Assembly: GCA_004014935.1 (NCBI GenBank) | Contig: CP025325.1 | Location: 558,001 to 622,000 of the forward strand | Direction of reading: 5' to 3' | Origin: Saccharomycopsis malanga | Taxonomy: Eukaryota; Ascomycota; Saccharomycetes; Ascoideales; Saccharomycopsidaceae | Length of the DNA stretch: 64,000 bases | Part shown: one piece after another, positions 56,601 through 64,000 of the stretch | How positions within the stretch are numbered: position 1 is the first letter of the stretch | How the letters are laid out: every line of letters starts with the position of its first letter | The notes under the pieces: model-generated | Databases searched by the model: none | What the model was told of the DNA's origin: nothing | What the model saw: the letters and a program-made list of their open reading frames with translations, nothing else | Program-made: the position numbers and the translations under genes

Positions 56601-58259
56601 GAGCAAAACTCGATAGTCCTGAAACTTGTTGCTGTGCTTCAAAACCAACAATCTCCAATAAACGTCGAGCAAGTGCTGGTCAGCGGAGGATTCGACGCTT
56701 TTGGCCAATCCAGCAACCAAATCAGAGTAAAAAGCAGCGGTGATTTGAACTGACAACTTGTTTCCTGCGGCTCCGGTGGTTCCGGCGTTTTTAAAGCCCC
56801 CGGCCAACACAGCTGGCGGAACATGGCTCAAAAACGCCGCAATCTGCTTCTGGTGGGTTTTCCAATGCTTCACGAGGAAATCGGAAATGATCTTGGAGCC
56901 GAAAATCAACGTTTTCTCTCTCTGGAACACAATGGAGCTCTCGGCAAAGGCCAAGAACCAGTTGCCCTGGTCCAACGATAGCATGGCATGGAACACAAAC
57001 GAATGGTATTTGGCAAGAAACTCCATTGGTGCGTTCCGCACGACCGTGGCAAAGAAATAGCCAATTGTCTCGTACAAGGAGCCGGGGTACGAACGGCGCT
57101 GGACTTTGGAAACAAGCAGTTTGCTGGTCTTTTCAATCAAGTCCCAACGGGCACATTTCCGGCCGGCATCGGCAAAAACGAGGGTTGCCAAGACCTGAAA
57201 CGCCGGAGCCAACCAGCGGTCGTCGCCAAACAAGTGGTCGTTGGCGAAAACACGGTCTAGATGGCCAAGGACAATCTCATAAATGGGGCCGACGTTCTCC
57301 ACAGTGCCGTGGTGCACCAATATAAGAAGCAAATCGCACACTGTCAGCACCGCCTGGGGCTTGACGTCCTCGGAATTGAAGGACAGCTGCAAAAACAAAG
57401 CCAAGGTCGATGCCAAGGATCTGTTGTGATAGGCGTTGGACACGTTTTTCACCGAGTCAGAAAGAATAATCACAATAGAGTTTTTGAACGTCTGGATTTC
57501 CGGGGTGTCGGCGTCCATTCCGGCGTCCATTCCGGCCAACTGCGCCTGCAAAAAGCCAATGGACCGCGAAAGAGAGGCCTCGGGCGCCTTTTTGAACAAG
57601 TACGAAATCGCCTCCGACGCAAACCTCACAATATATGGCTTTTTGCCGAGTTTCAAGCACGGGAGAAACACTCGCAACGTCGGCACTACATCCCGGGCCA
57701 ACACCTTCGACAAGTGCTTGAATATAAACGCCACCGCAGTAAAACACCACTGCACTACATTGCCATTCGTCATCAACTGGTTCGTCGCATTGTCATTACT
57801 GTTTGTGCTCGAAATCCCCACCGCCAAGTCAATGAGCATCGCCATTGCCTCCTCGTAAAACTCCATAAACTCCTCGCCCAAATCATGCACAAAATTCACC
57901 AACAAGTCCAACAACGGCTCAAGCGAGAGGTTGTCATGCTTACCAATATACTCTTTTAACTGCGAAAACACCTGCTTCTTATGATACAAAAGCTGCGCCA
58001 AACTGTTCGTATATCCATGCGTCTCCCGACAATACTCGCTGAAATTCTTCGAAATGTTGATCTCCTTCCAGTGGCCTAATGCTTCTACATAAAAAAACGA
58101 ATCATCTGCTATTTCCGTTTCTAATCTTTTACTAAGAGAATGCGTTGCATTATTGATCGATAACGAATCTAGACTCTCTTTAAACGATTGATACGTAAAC
58201 CGTCTACCTGATTTAGTACTTTTCTTTACCTTTTTCGTATTCATCGTACTTTTTGCCAT
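50679..58259 (-). CDS. UTP20: Utp20, SSU processome HEAT-repeat scaffold
   Basis: The product is 2526 aa, close to the 2493 aa of S. cerevisiae Utp20. The N-terminus (GRRFTYQSFKESLDSLSI, HWKEINISKNFSEY, LEPLLDLLVNFVHDLGEEFMEFYEEA) aligns with Utp20/DRIM. The rest is an extended array of helical HEAT/ARM repeats, and the C-terminus is very basic (SLKKHAKTREKRKLDKDENG and GRKKQRS) with nucleolar localisation character. Utp20 is a scaffold of the 90S pre-ribosome, required for 18S rRNA maturation. The frame is one uninterrupted exon. The ATG at 58259 is followed by the conserved start MAKS. It is 3'-adjacent to SNT2 on the same strand. Confidence 0.95.
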   Translation of the reverse strand: MAKSTMNTKKVKKSTKSGRRFTYQSFKESLDSLSINNATHSLSKRLETEIADDSFFYVEALGHWKEINISKNFSEYCRETHGYTNSLAQLLYHKKQVFSQLKEYIGKHDNLSLEPLLDLLVNFVHDLGEEFMEFYEEAMAMLIDLAVGISSTNSNDNATNQLMTNGNVVQWCFTAVAFIFKHLSKVLARDVVPTLRVFLPCLKLGKKPYIVRFASEAISYLFKKAPEASLSRSIGFLQAQLAGMDAGMDADTPEIQTFKNSIVIILSDSVKNVSNAYHNRSLASTLALFLQLSFNSEDVKPQAVLTVCDLLLILVHHGTVENVGPIYEIVLGHLDRVFANDHLFGDDRWLAPAFQVLATLVFADAGRKCARWDLIEKTSKLLVSKVQRRSYPGSLYETIGYFFATVVRNAPMEFLAKYHSFVFHAMLSLDQGNWFLAFAESSIVFQREKTLIFGSKIISDFLVKHWKTHQKQIAAFLSHVPPAVLAGGFKNAGTTGAAGNKLSVQITAAFYSDLVAGLAKSVESSADQHLLDVYWRLLVLKHSNKFQDYRVLLSLFVKFSGQTSGFSNEIAGHVLQTLSKQQISDPDSLVILQTAINTLTVGTEQLKDKNSSLKSKVYIAGFLCFVESISTSNNATINHLKSHSQSLVQSLSFGLTRPCHQLRSNILRTIAWISIKTGQEVPDILNKMQSIEDLPTTLPNSREIALKIRQLASLLESANTGHPVAIRWVFGLLNTRFKPVWDSILENIDKFARQNEDSVWDLVCYFLYYNYNHIENDGELEFAKEPQQLFNLLDHRVNDSFSMFSSYFHNYMDVDRFLMDHAKKQCTNAEFTSFIRYQCLQILLKVPSLAEKKARYLVPLIFRETEEQVDDTSEENVQTTKTINYSTNETNLLIDLLAKFKNIKNIHQSGQLYNHILKLLCSKTVAMQKAALKVVFAYKNKEINRFSDNLNNIIDDSTFRDEIVTFFSDNSAEDLAPVMPVMLRILYGKSKVKPTGNSKQGKKNAIFKSLIGLPETYIVQFVQLGYEEINYKLFFDEFNAGEDVGQLISKVMVTDRLVRKMNGFVNFVGDFTKTFQAKYVKALESALLPLLYSIAIAQYCADVDSRPELSKSVRIIRQTALRDLNLFFNLLGPNSNFNWSPYHNVIYTMVMSPRLTKFSVENLQLPSSMMRIIVKWSSVLELYEFLYFDDYRPVRALLELFGNPNCKSIVLSEILDFCINVIDSKSIDKTVAELVLQDSLKSLPKVFGNQDVTKEVVSKVVQLILMLLDQIHDHDTIMVFITMLVDAFDKSNLDVATKTAIVTAVARLLANLQINNYTDIQSVYVTCSRALKVYKDASLRTGLLDVLAVIGEKLPEFKQVASVLKDMNSHSHRLQEPDYVKRIEAYNMFNNTLYSKFGPEQWYPFLYNSLFFMSDSESGIRSNARYVLCRFVDAATEANAASFVHWLKDVVLPNLRVGIRNSDSKIQKEYVELLAHIVEHSKYYTGLADMKVLLHGNDEEANFFLNINHIQVHRIQRAVRRLTGLVTEISGDNIAHYLIPMVEKYVYCSNDNLRNVSNDAIATIGVLTRHVSWNQYRALIRRYVSYLKKTEFFRDVVRLVVSCSNALSVRTETDKDGIKQEEIDSFIILNLFPQLNEILLVRDEETAVYRVMISESMVALILCLSEDKRAVELPGVLTKVSQVLRSRSEELRDSVRKSLGKIVSVLGTRYLRFVLKELKSALRLGPQIHILSFTVHYLLVCLNDTIKHGLLDESSDLIMEIIMEDVFGAASLEKDVAGYSAKTKEVKHNKSYDTAEILARYTELTEFAVLLKPIKLLLNGQISLRTQNRLDELLRRFTLGLNHNTEAASSKALMLCYSIFMDSNELFKKKATKSEVKQTEEHFLVQLDAKPVKSHTEFSVYSNTLKKFALELLRTVLSRNGHLVTFENLSGFIPLLERSLKSDNEGLMIAALKVMNYIILLPLDEPATKLVTVCARRVLQLFKNCPSTNSDLAQSCLRFLSLVIRHKNQDVQLKTSATSYILVKLMPDLEDPNRQGLAFNLLKAVLSQHIYLPELYDVMEKVSKIMVTNHTQEIRNMARSTYFQFLMEYDQGKGKLDKEFATLIANLSYPAESGRLTVLELINSLIIKAPLTLLSKIATSFFVSLSHVSVFDESIKCRELACEALTGMLGKLGSAGTGSIETYLVSWVRSSNPMLVRCGLQMYKLYISSVGLGINAELDQLVAGQLKELFRSDDNDEDSNWELIYTGLGVFAKTASLKKDSILKNPEYCVFWPSIVNLLLFPHSWVRLSAARLLGILLSNLKTVDWLTAQDIQTIAYRSTRQLSAPKITLELGNQAVKNLVFIAIHWNQHNAVYEKPTDQNQPAIVWLISKITAIIRNDYKSHEFVNSKVASIKLTAMVVQILSADQLRRKEITEPILLALFNFAETDDIDPQDSHKLELHQLAVECLKILESKLGLSDYSQMFANVRRTIADRRVERKVKRAQMKVTNPEAAAKRSLKKHAKTREKRKLDKDENGYYHGRKKQRS

Positions 58260-58606
58260 TTTATCTGATTCTATTGATTTTAATAATACATTAGAATATT
58301 CAAAATATAAATAAAAAATAATAATAATAAAATAATTAAAAAAAAAAATTTTTTTTTTTTTTCATCTCATCGGATCATGCTTTATAATGTATAATGATGC
58401 ATCCCTCACGTGGGCTTTTGCATATAATCTTTTTGAATAGAAACCAACTAAATAACCTTTAAAATTGGAGATGTTTAGTAATAAAACGGCTAGTTGTGTA
58501 GCAAGTTGTGTTTTTGTAGCTTTTAGTGGTTGTAGTGATGTGGTTATAAAGCCAATAAGGATTTACTATCGTTAGATATGCCAATGATTATTGATAGTTT
58601 CATTCA

Positions 58607-58789
58607 AATAATAATATCTTATATTTCGAGTATTTAATAATATCTTATATTTCCAGTATTTAATCATAAATAACACCTTAGATTTCCAGCCCAGTGTATA
58701 TCGTTATTTTCCCACCCGTGTTCCTGTTCGAGAGTAATATCCACCAAACTATCCTGCCAGGTTTTCGACTCATTAAACGATAGCTCACT
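58607..58789 (-). mobile_element. SINE copy with duplicated 3' end
   Basis: AATAATATCTTATATTTCGA and AATATCTTATATTTCCAG are repeated 3' ends. Then come TTCCAGCCCAGTGTATATCG, ACCCGTGTTCCTGTTCGAGA and CCACCAAACTATCCTGCCAG. The body is mostly deleted and the head module GACCTGGCAGGATAGTTT is intact. Confidence 0.65.
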
Positions 58790-59255
58790 ATATAAAAGCG
58801 TAGGACAAGTCTAAAATAGACAAGAAGAGTGTTGAATAGCGACTAGAGCATGCCTGAAAGGGTAATTGACGGCTATAGGTCACCATGTAGACTCGTAAAA
58901 ATGGCGAAAATCGAAAATGTCAATGGTTTGAGTATTGGCTGATGAATCTAGTCAATAAGAATTAGCAAATAAAATAAGGAGATCCAGGAGAGAACTATAA
59001 GAAGAGCAAAATATAGAAGAGAAAAATATAGAATAAGGGGGTTTAAGATATCTGTTCAGACCATAGGACTAGAAGTTATTGCCAATGATTCACAGTTTTT
59101 AATTGTCAATATTCAACTTGGTAATCTCGACTCGACAATTTTCAAAATATAAAAAACATCAACATTTATTCTGAATAATTGATTCAATTAGATAGAAATT
59201 GCTGATACGTGTAACGAAAATGAGGTTTATTATAAGATAATCAATAATAGGATTT

Positions 59256-59292
59256 AATACTCTTTGAAATATAAGATTTTTATTATTATTGT
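59256..59292 (+). mobile_element. SINE tail fragment
   Basis: TACTCTTTGAAATATAAGAT followed by TTTTATTATTATT. Too short for more than a family guess. Confidence 0.4.
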
Positions 59293-59596
59293 CCAATTTT
59301 AGACTGGAAAATTCTATAATTTGATAATAGTTGGGATTTAATTGAGAATAATGATTAGATGATATACAAACATATTTACAGTAATATTTGATAAAATTAC
59401 ATGCCAGCCTTTTTAAAAAGCATTTCTGCTTGGTAAAAATTGCAGAATTTACTACATTTTTGTTCAATTGTATACTTGGATATTTTCAAAGGGAAAAGGC
59501 TATGATTTGGATTTCAATTGATGAAGCGAGTCAACAAAAATCAGTAAAATGAAGCAAAGAGAGCACCTTTAAACAGGAAATAATAAAACTAAATAA

Positions 59597-59865
59597 ACGG
59601 ACTTGGTAAAATTGAGTGCGGAAAACAGATTCGTGTCCTGTTGATTATAATTGACCCAGCCAGTTGGCTGGAAAGTAAGCATTATTGATCTAATTGGTGT
59701 TTCAGACAGTTGCAATTGCCTGTAAAGTCACGTTTAGTACGGTAAAAACAGGTAATAAAAAGTGTTGATAGTCGGTTGGGTCTTTTTTTTTCTCTTTTTC
59801 GAGATTATTGACCGCTCAACTATCAAGTCTTTTTCTGTTTTCAAGTACCAAGTGTTTTTCTCTGT
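59597..59865 (-). mobile_element. SINE copy, tailless
   Basis: Shares the body blocks GACTTGGTAAAATTGAGTGC, TCGTGTCCTGTTGATTATAA, CCAGTTGGCTGGAAAGTAAG, TTGCCTGTAAAGTCACGTT and ACGGTAAAAACAGGTAAT, plus two head modules (GGGTCTTTTTTTTTCTC, AGTGTTTTTCTC). The B box is lost. Confidence 0.65.
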
Positions 59866-59954
59866 TCTAGTATTGTGTCCAACGACTACCAAGTATATAA
59901 TAGCACTAATATATATAGCGGTAAACCTGGAAACCAGTAATATACATTTAGGCA

Positions 59955-60602
59955 ATGGCAGATAAACAGACGGGGGATTCGGTGATTATATCATACAAAA
60001 AAGGCAGCAGAAGCAGCACAGATAGCACTCTGACAGCTGCGGACAATAACGAAACACGAAAGAATAGAAGAAATGCTCTCAAAGAGTTTTACAAGCTTAA
60101 ACGCAAGGCAGCAGAGGTGTCGGAAGACGAGCCAAAGAGTAGTAATGGTAACAACTATGAATCGATCATTGAGAATGATGATGATATCAACATGATTCTC
60201 AAACAAGCATCGCTCAAGGATCTCATAACTCTAGAGAACAAAGTACACTACAAGATAAACAGTAACAAATCGCTTATTAAGAACATTATATATAACAACT
60301 ACTTTGAGCTCATCAAAATCAATGGGCATCTTAGCGAATTGGTTGTGCAAGAAGGTAGCGCCACTGTTTGTGGGAAAACCACTGACGATGACGATGACGA
60401 CGAAGATTTGGTGATCGCCACTACAGAAGGTTCTGGACAAGAACAGCTTGAACAATTGGGTCTTGTCATTGGCCAGCCAGACAACACCCAAAATATCACA
60501 AGTAAACCGCATGTGTTGAACGAAGTAAATAGCCTACAAAACCGGCTTGAACGAATCCAAAGCCTCAGTAATGATATTGGCTCATTGAACTTTATCCATT
60601 AA
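59955..60602 (+). CDS. VPS51: Vps51, GARP tethering complex subunit
   Basis: The product is 215 aa. The diagnostic region is RKNRRNALKEFYKLKRKA (residues 35-52), then FLKQASLKDLITLENKVHYK-like and SNKSLIKNIIYNNYFELIKING (about 104-125). This matches the N-terminal box and following coiled helix of fungal Vps51. In S. cerevisiae it is 164 aa and links the GARP complex to the SNARE Tlg1 for endosome-to-Golgi transport. An Asp-rich insert (DDDDDDED, about 142-149) and a C-terminal coil (NRLERIQSLSNDIGSL) follow. The longer size is due to acidic and Ser/Asn spacers. Confidence 0.8.
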   Translation: MADKQTGDSVIISYKKGSRSSTDSTLTAADNNETRKNRRNALKEFYKLKRKAAEVSEDEPKSSNGNNYESIIENDDDINMILKQASLKDLITLENKVHYKINSNKSLIKNIIYNNYFELIKINGHLSELVVQEGSATVCGKTTDDDDDDEDLVIATTEGSGQEQLEQLGLVIGQPDNTQNITSKPHVLNEVNSLQNRLERIQSLSNDIGSLNFIH

Positions 60603-60699
60603 CCCATTGCAAGCTGATCATATACATACATACATTATTCACCCCACCCAATCAGATTGCTCGCCTGCTCGGCCGCCTGCACATGTGCCCTGGTCGTGA

Positions 60700-60770
60700 G
60701 CTCACTGCACGTGCGATTCCCACACCAGGCGGCCCAGGCGAGGGCCAACATGAATGTGGGGTATAAATAA
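60700..60770 (+). promoter_or_regulatory. MET17 promoter: Cbf1-type E-box, GTGG element and TATA box
   Basis: CACGTG at 60708-60713 is the Cbf1 core and GTGGGG at 60756-60761 resembles Met31/32 sites. TATAAATA follows at 60762-60769, about 177 bp before the ATG. Sulfur genes in yeasts combine these elements with Met4 as coactivator. The surrounding ~100 bp is unusually GC-rich. Confidence 0.6.
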
Positions 60771-60879
60771 TCAACTGATCCAAGGTTTGAAGAGGCAATT
60801 TCCAGGGATTTTAATGGTGTAGATTATTCCAATTGTAAATTTTTATACAATAGTTTTGGGATTGTTTTTAGATTGATAA

Positions 60880-62262
<1,383 letters not shown>

Positions 62263-62339
62263 ACAAGATGGTTGATTATAATCAGTGTTTAGTTGCTAAG
62301 TTTTACAAAGTAATTGTGAAAACACCATCTAGAAATGTT

Positions 62340-62590
62340 TACTTTTGTTTTTATTAATGATAATATTTTATTAGATGTAATATTTTATTAATGATAATAT
62401 TTTGTTAATTTTAATATTTTATTAGATGTAATATTTTATTAGATGTAATATTTTATTAATGATTATATTTCATCAATGATAATATTTCATCAATGATAAT
62501 ATTTTATTAATGATTATATTTCATCAATGATAATATTTCATCAATGATAATATTTCATCAATTATAATATTTTATCAATTATAATATTTA
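62340..62590. repeat. ATAATATTTTATTAATG-type minisatellite after MET17
   Basis: About 14 imperfect copies of ATGATAATATTTCATCA and ATAATATTTTATTAGAT (about 17-20 bp). It runs directly into the next SINE's tail and may have grown from it. Confidence 0.7.
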
Positions 62591-62763
62591 TAATAATCTT
62601 ATATTTCAAGCCCAGTATATATCAGTTTCGTATATACGCGCTGTGTCTAAGAGACTTGGTAAAGCCCAACAATGCCCATCATAATATTCTCACCCGTGCT
62701 CCTGTTAGGTCTTGTTTTTCTCTTTTCCGAGAGCTCTGACCACTGAGCCAAATGGCCCAGTGG
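62591..62763 (-). mobile_element. SINE, short form (~173 bp), well preserved
   Basis: Minus strand: CCACTGGGCCATTTGGCTC head with AGTGGTCAGAGCTCTCGGAA, AAGAGAAAAACAAGACCTAA, CAGGAGCACGGGTG, GGGCATTGTTGGGCTTTACC, AAGTCTCTTAGACACAGCGC, GTATATACGAAACTGATATA and CTGGGCTTGAAATATAAG with an ATTATT tail. The B box is deleted, so it joins 50496-50650 as a short subtype. Confidence 0.8.
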
Positions 62764-62939
62764 CCACCATCGTTGTCTTTATTCATTTTAATTCTTTGTT
62801 TTTATTCATTATAATTTAGTAATAAAAAACCGACAAGCTCTTTTTTACCATTTTTCTGTAAAATTAACCCATACTGGCCTCTATTGGGCAAAAATGAAAA
62901 CCTACAAAATACACATTCTATTCAACATTAATATATTAT
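62764..62939. other. Intergenic spacer, AT-rich
   Basis: No gene seen. Confidence 0.4.
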
Positions 62940-63165
62940 ATGGGCAAGGGCCAATGCAACAGTGCATAGACAAGTATTCAGTTCGCAACAGACATACATG
63001 TTGATGCAAGACACTACATGGCCTGTCACGTGGTTTTCTTGAAAATTGGCAAAAATCCTCGAAATCGCCTGATTAACCCCTTGGTAAAATTGGGCATTTC
63101 TTTCAATCGTCAAAGGCCGTGCATGAGGTGGGTGCATGGTGCTGCCTATCTATTGCATGGTACTA
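62940..63165 (-). repeat. Second dispersed repeat family, copy 4
   Basis: The core GCCTGATTAACCCCTTGG (about 63067-63084) is preceded by CTTGAAAATTGGCAAAAATC and followed by TAAAATTGGGCATTTC. GCATG and TGCAT words lie at both flanks (62955-63010 and 63119-63160). Confidence 0.7.
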
Positions 63166-63309
63166 CGCACGAGCCAACATTTATATAATCATTAATTATT
63201 ATTCATTGTCTTTTAATATAAGATGGTAATACAATCTTTATTGATGTAGCAGCTACAGTCTATTTTTTGGCATTATTGTATACGGTGTACGATGTATTAT
63301 GTCTAGAAT

Positions 63310-63655
63310 ACTTTGTGAGTCAAATATGAATAGTATTTTAGAAATCAAATATGAATCAATAATAGTTTAGAAATTAAATATGAATCAATAATAATTTGAA
63401 AGTCAATTATGGATCAATAATAGTTTAGAAATTAAATATGAATCAATAATAATTTGAAAGTCAATTATGGATCAATAATAATTCGAAAGTCAATTATGGA
63501 TCAATAATACTTTAAAGGTCAATTATGAATCAATCATACTTTAGAAATCAATTATGAATCAATCATACTTTAGAAATCAATTATGAATCAATAACACTTT
63601 AGAAATCAATTATGAATCAATAACACTTTAGAAATCAATTATGAATAAATAAGAA
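63310..63655 (+). repeat. 29-bp minisatellite, about a dozen units
   Basis: Tandem copies of a unit such as TTTAGAAATCAATTATGAAT + CAATAACAC, with graded variants (GAAAGTCAATTATGGATCAA on the left, AGAAATTAAATATGAATC in the first copies). Confidence 0.85.
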
Positions 63656-64000
63656 AACAAAAGAATTTCATATTAATGCCAGCAGCTTTCCCTTTGGCAA
63701 TTTTCTTCTTTTTTGAGCAAAATCCCTCAAAAATGGTTTCCAATCTGTTAAGATTAAAAAAGCAGTCAATTCTGCTCAATGGCCATGAAATACCTGAAGA
63801 TTTGAGACTTTGGCAAGGCAAAAAGAAAATATTTTTGCTATTTTTGCCCAGTATTGTCTGTCTCCCCCATTTAATGCCTAAAAAACGATCAAACCCTGCT
63901 TTTAGGGCGTAAGTATTGGGCAAAATGCCGAATTGGCCCGAAATCTACATACAAACCTGTCCAGACGTCAAACCAACAATCCCATTGCACGCTGTTGGTC
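63656..64000. other. Right-edge sequence, no gene recognised
   Basis: Overlapping short frames of 70-95 codons lie on both strands at 63639-63923. None has a family match or codon bias. The last 80 bp could belong to a gene beyond the edge, but I cannot tell. Confidence 0.35.

Larger units (their letters stand above)
58260..59954. other. Intergenic between UTP20 and VPS51
   Basis: UTP20 promoter with homopolymer A and T runs (58340-58361), AT-rich spacer and SINE pieces at 58607-58789, 59256-59292 and 59597-59865. No gene seen; short frames near 59159-59467 show no family match. Confidence 0.5.

Overview
The window is nuclear DNA of a budding yeast (Saccharomycotina), most likely of the CUG-Ser1 clade. 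Genes are mostly intronless, and the three introns I can place have the yeast signals GTAAGT or GTATGT and (T)ACTAAC. A complex I subunit gene is present, which rules out Saccharomyces. CTG is nearly absent as a leucine codon even in GC-rich genes. Where CTG does occur in two alignable proteins (MPE1 at 22-24 and the subtilase at 5902-5904), it sits where relatives carry Ser or another polar residue. GC content is low overall, with GC-rich islands over a few long genes.

Layout. 0-9 kb: MPE1 (partial) and PTA1 head to head (both cleavage/polyadenylation factor subunits), a DEDDh exonuclease-like protein, a secreted subtilase and a purine nucleoside permease (NUP). 9.8-11.3 kb: a 310-bp higher-order satellite. 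11.5-14.6 kb: an Emp47-like cargo lectin and a complex I NDUFA5-type subunit. 17-22 kb: a carnosine N-methyltransferase-like gene (two exons) head to head with BMT6, then a POM34-like gene. This block lies between two inverted copies of a ~500-bp duplicated segment. 23-30 kb: a 62-aa membrane-tailed protein, SEC4, a TMEM97/EXPERA protein (two exons), ACB1 (two exons) and BIO2. 32-37 kb: a Kex2-processed repeat preproprotein and a Tudor-SN nuclease. 40-42 kb: an ALR1-type CorA transporter. 43-45 kb: a 169-bp satellite and a decayed LINE. 46-58 kb: SNT2 and UTP20. 60-62 kb: VPS51 and MET17.

The most unusual content is intergenic. More than 20 copies or fragments of one interspersed repeat have a tRNA-like head (A box TGGCTCAGTGG, B box GGTTCGATTCC), a shared body and an (ATT)n/(TAA)n tail. 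They look like a tRNA-derived SINE family, which is rare in budding yeasts. Some copies have expanded internally into satellites, and a decayed non-LTR reverse transcriptase lies in the same window. A second short dispersed repeat occurs four times. The second highlight is a secreted precursor with three ~50-residue repeats bounded by Lys-Arg sites.

The genes cover mRNA 3'-end formation (MPE1, PTA1), ribosome biogenesis (UTP20, BMT6), trafficking (SEC4, VPS51, Emp47-like), lipid handling (ACB1, TMEM97-like), biotin and sulfur metabolism (BIO2, MET17), chromatin (SNT2), Mg2+ uptake (ALR1) and the cell surface or secretome. No functional cluster is evident beyond the MPE1/PTA1 pair.
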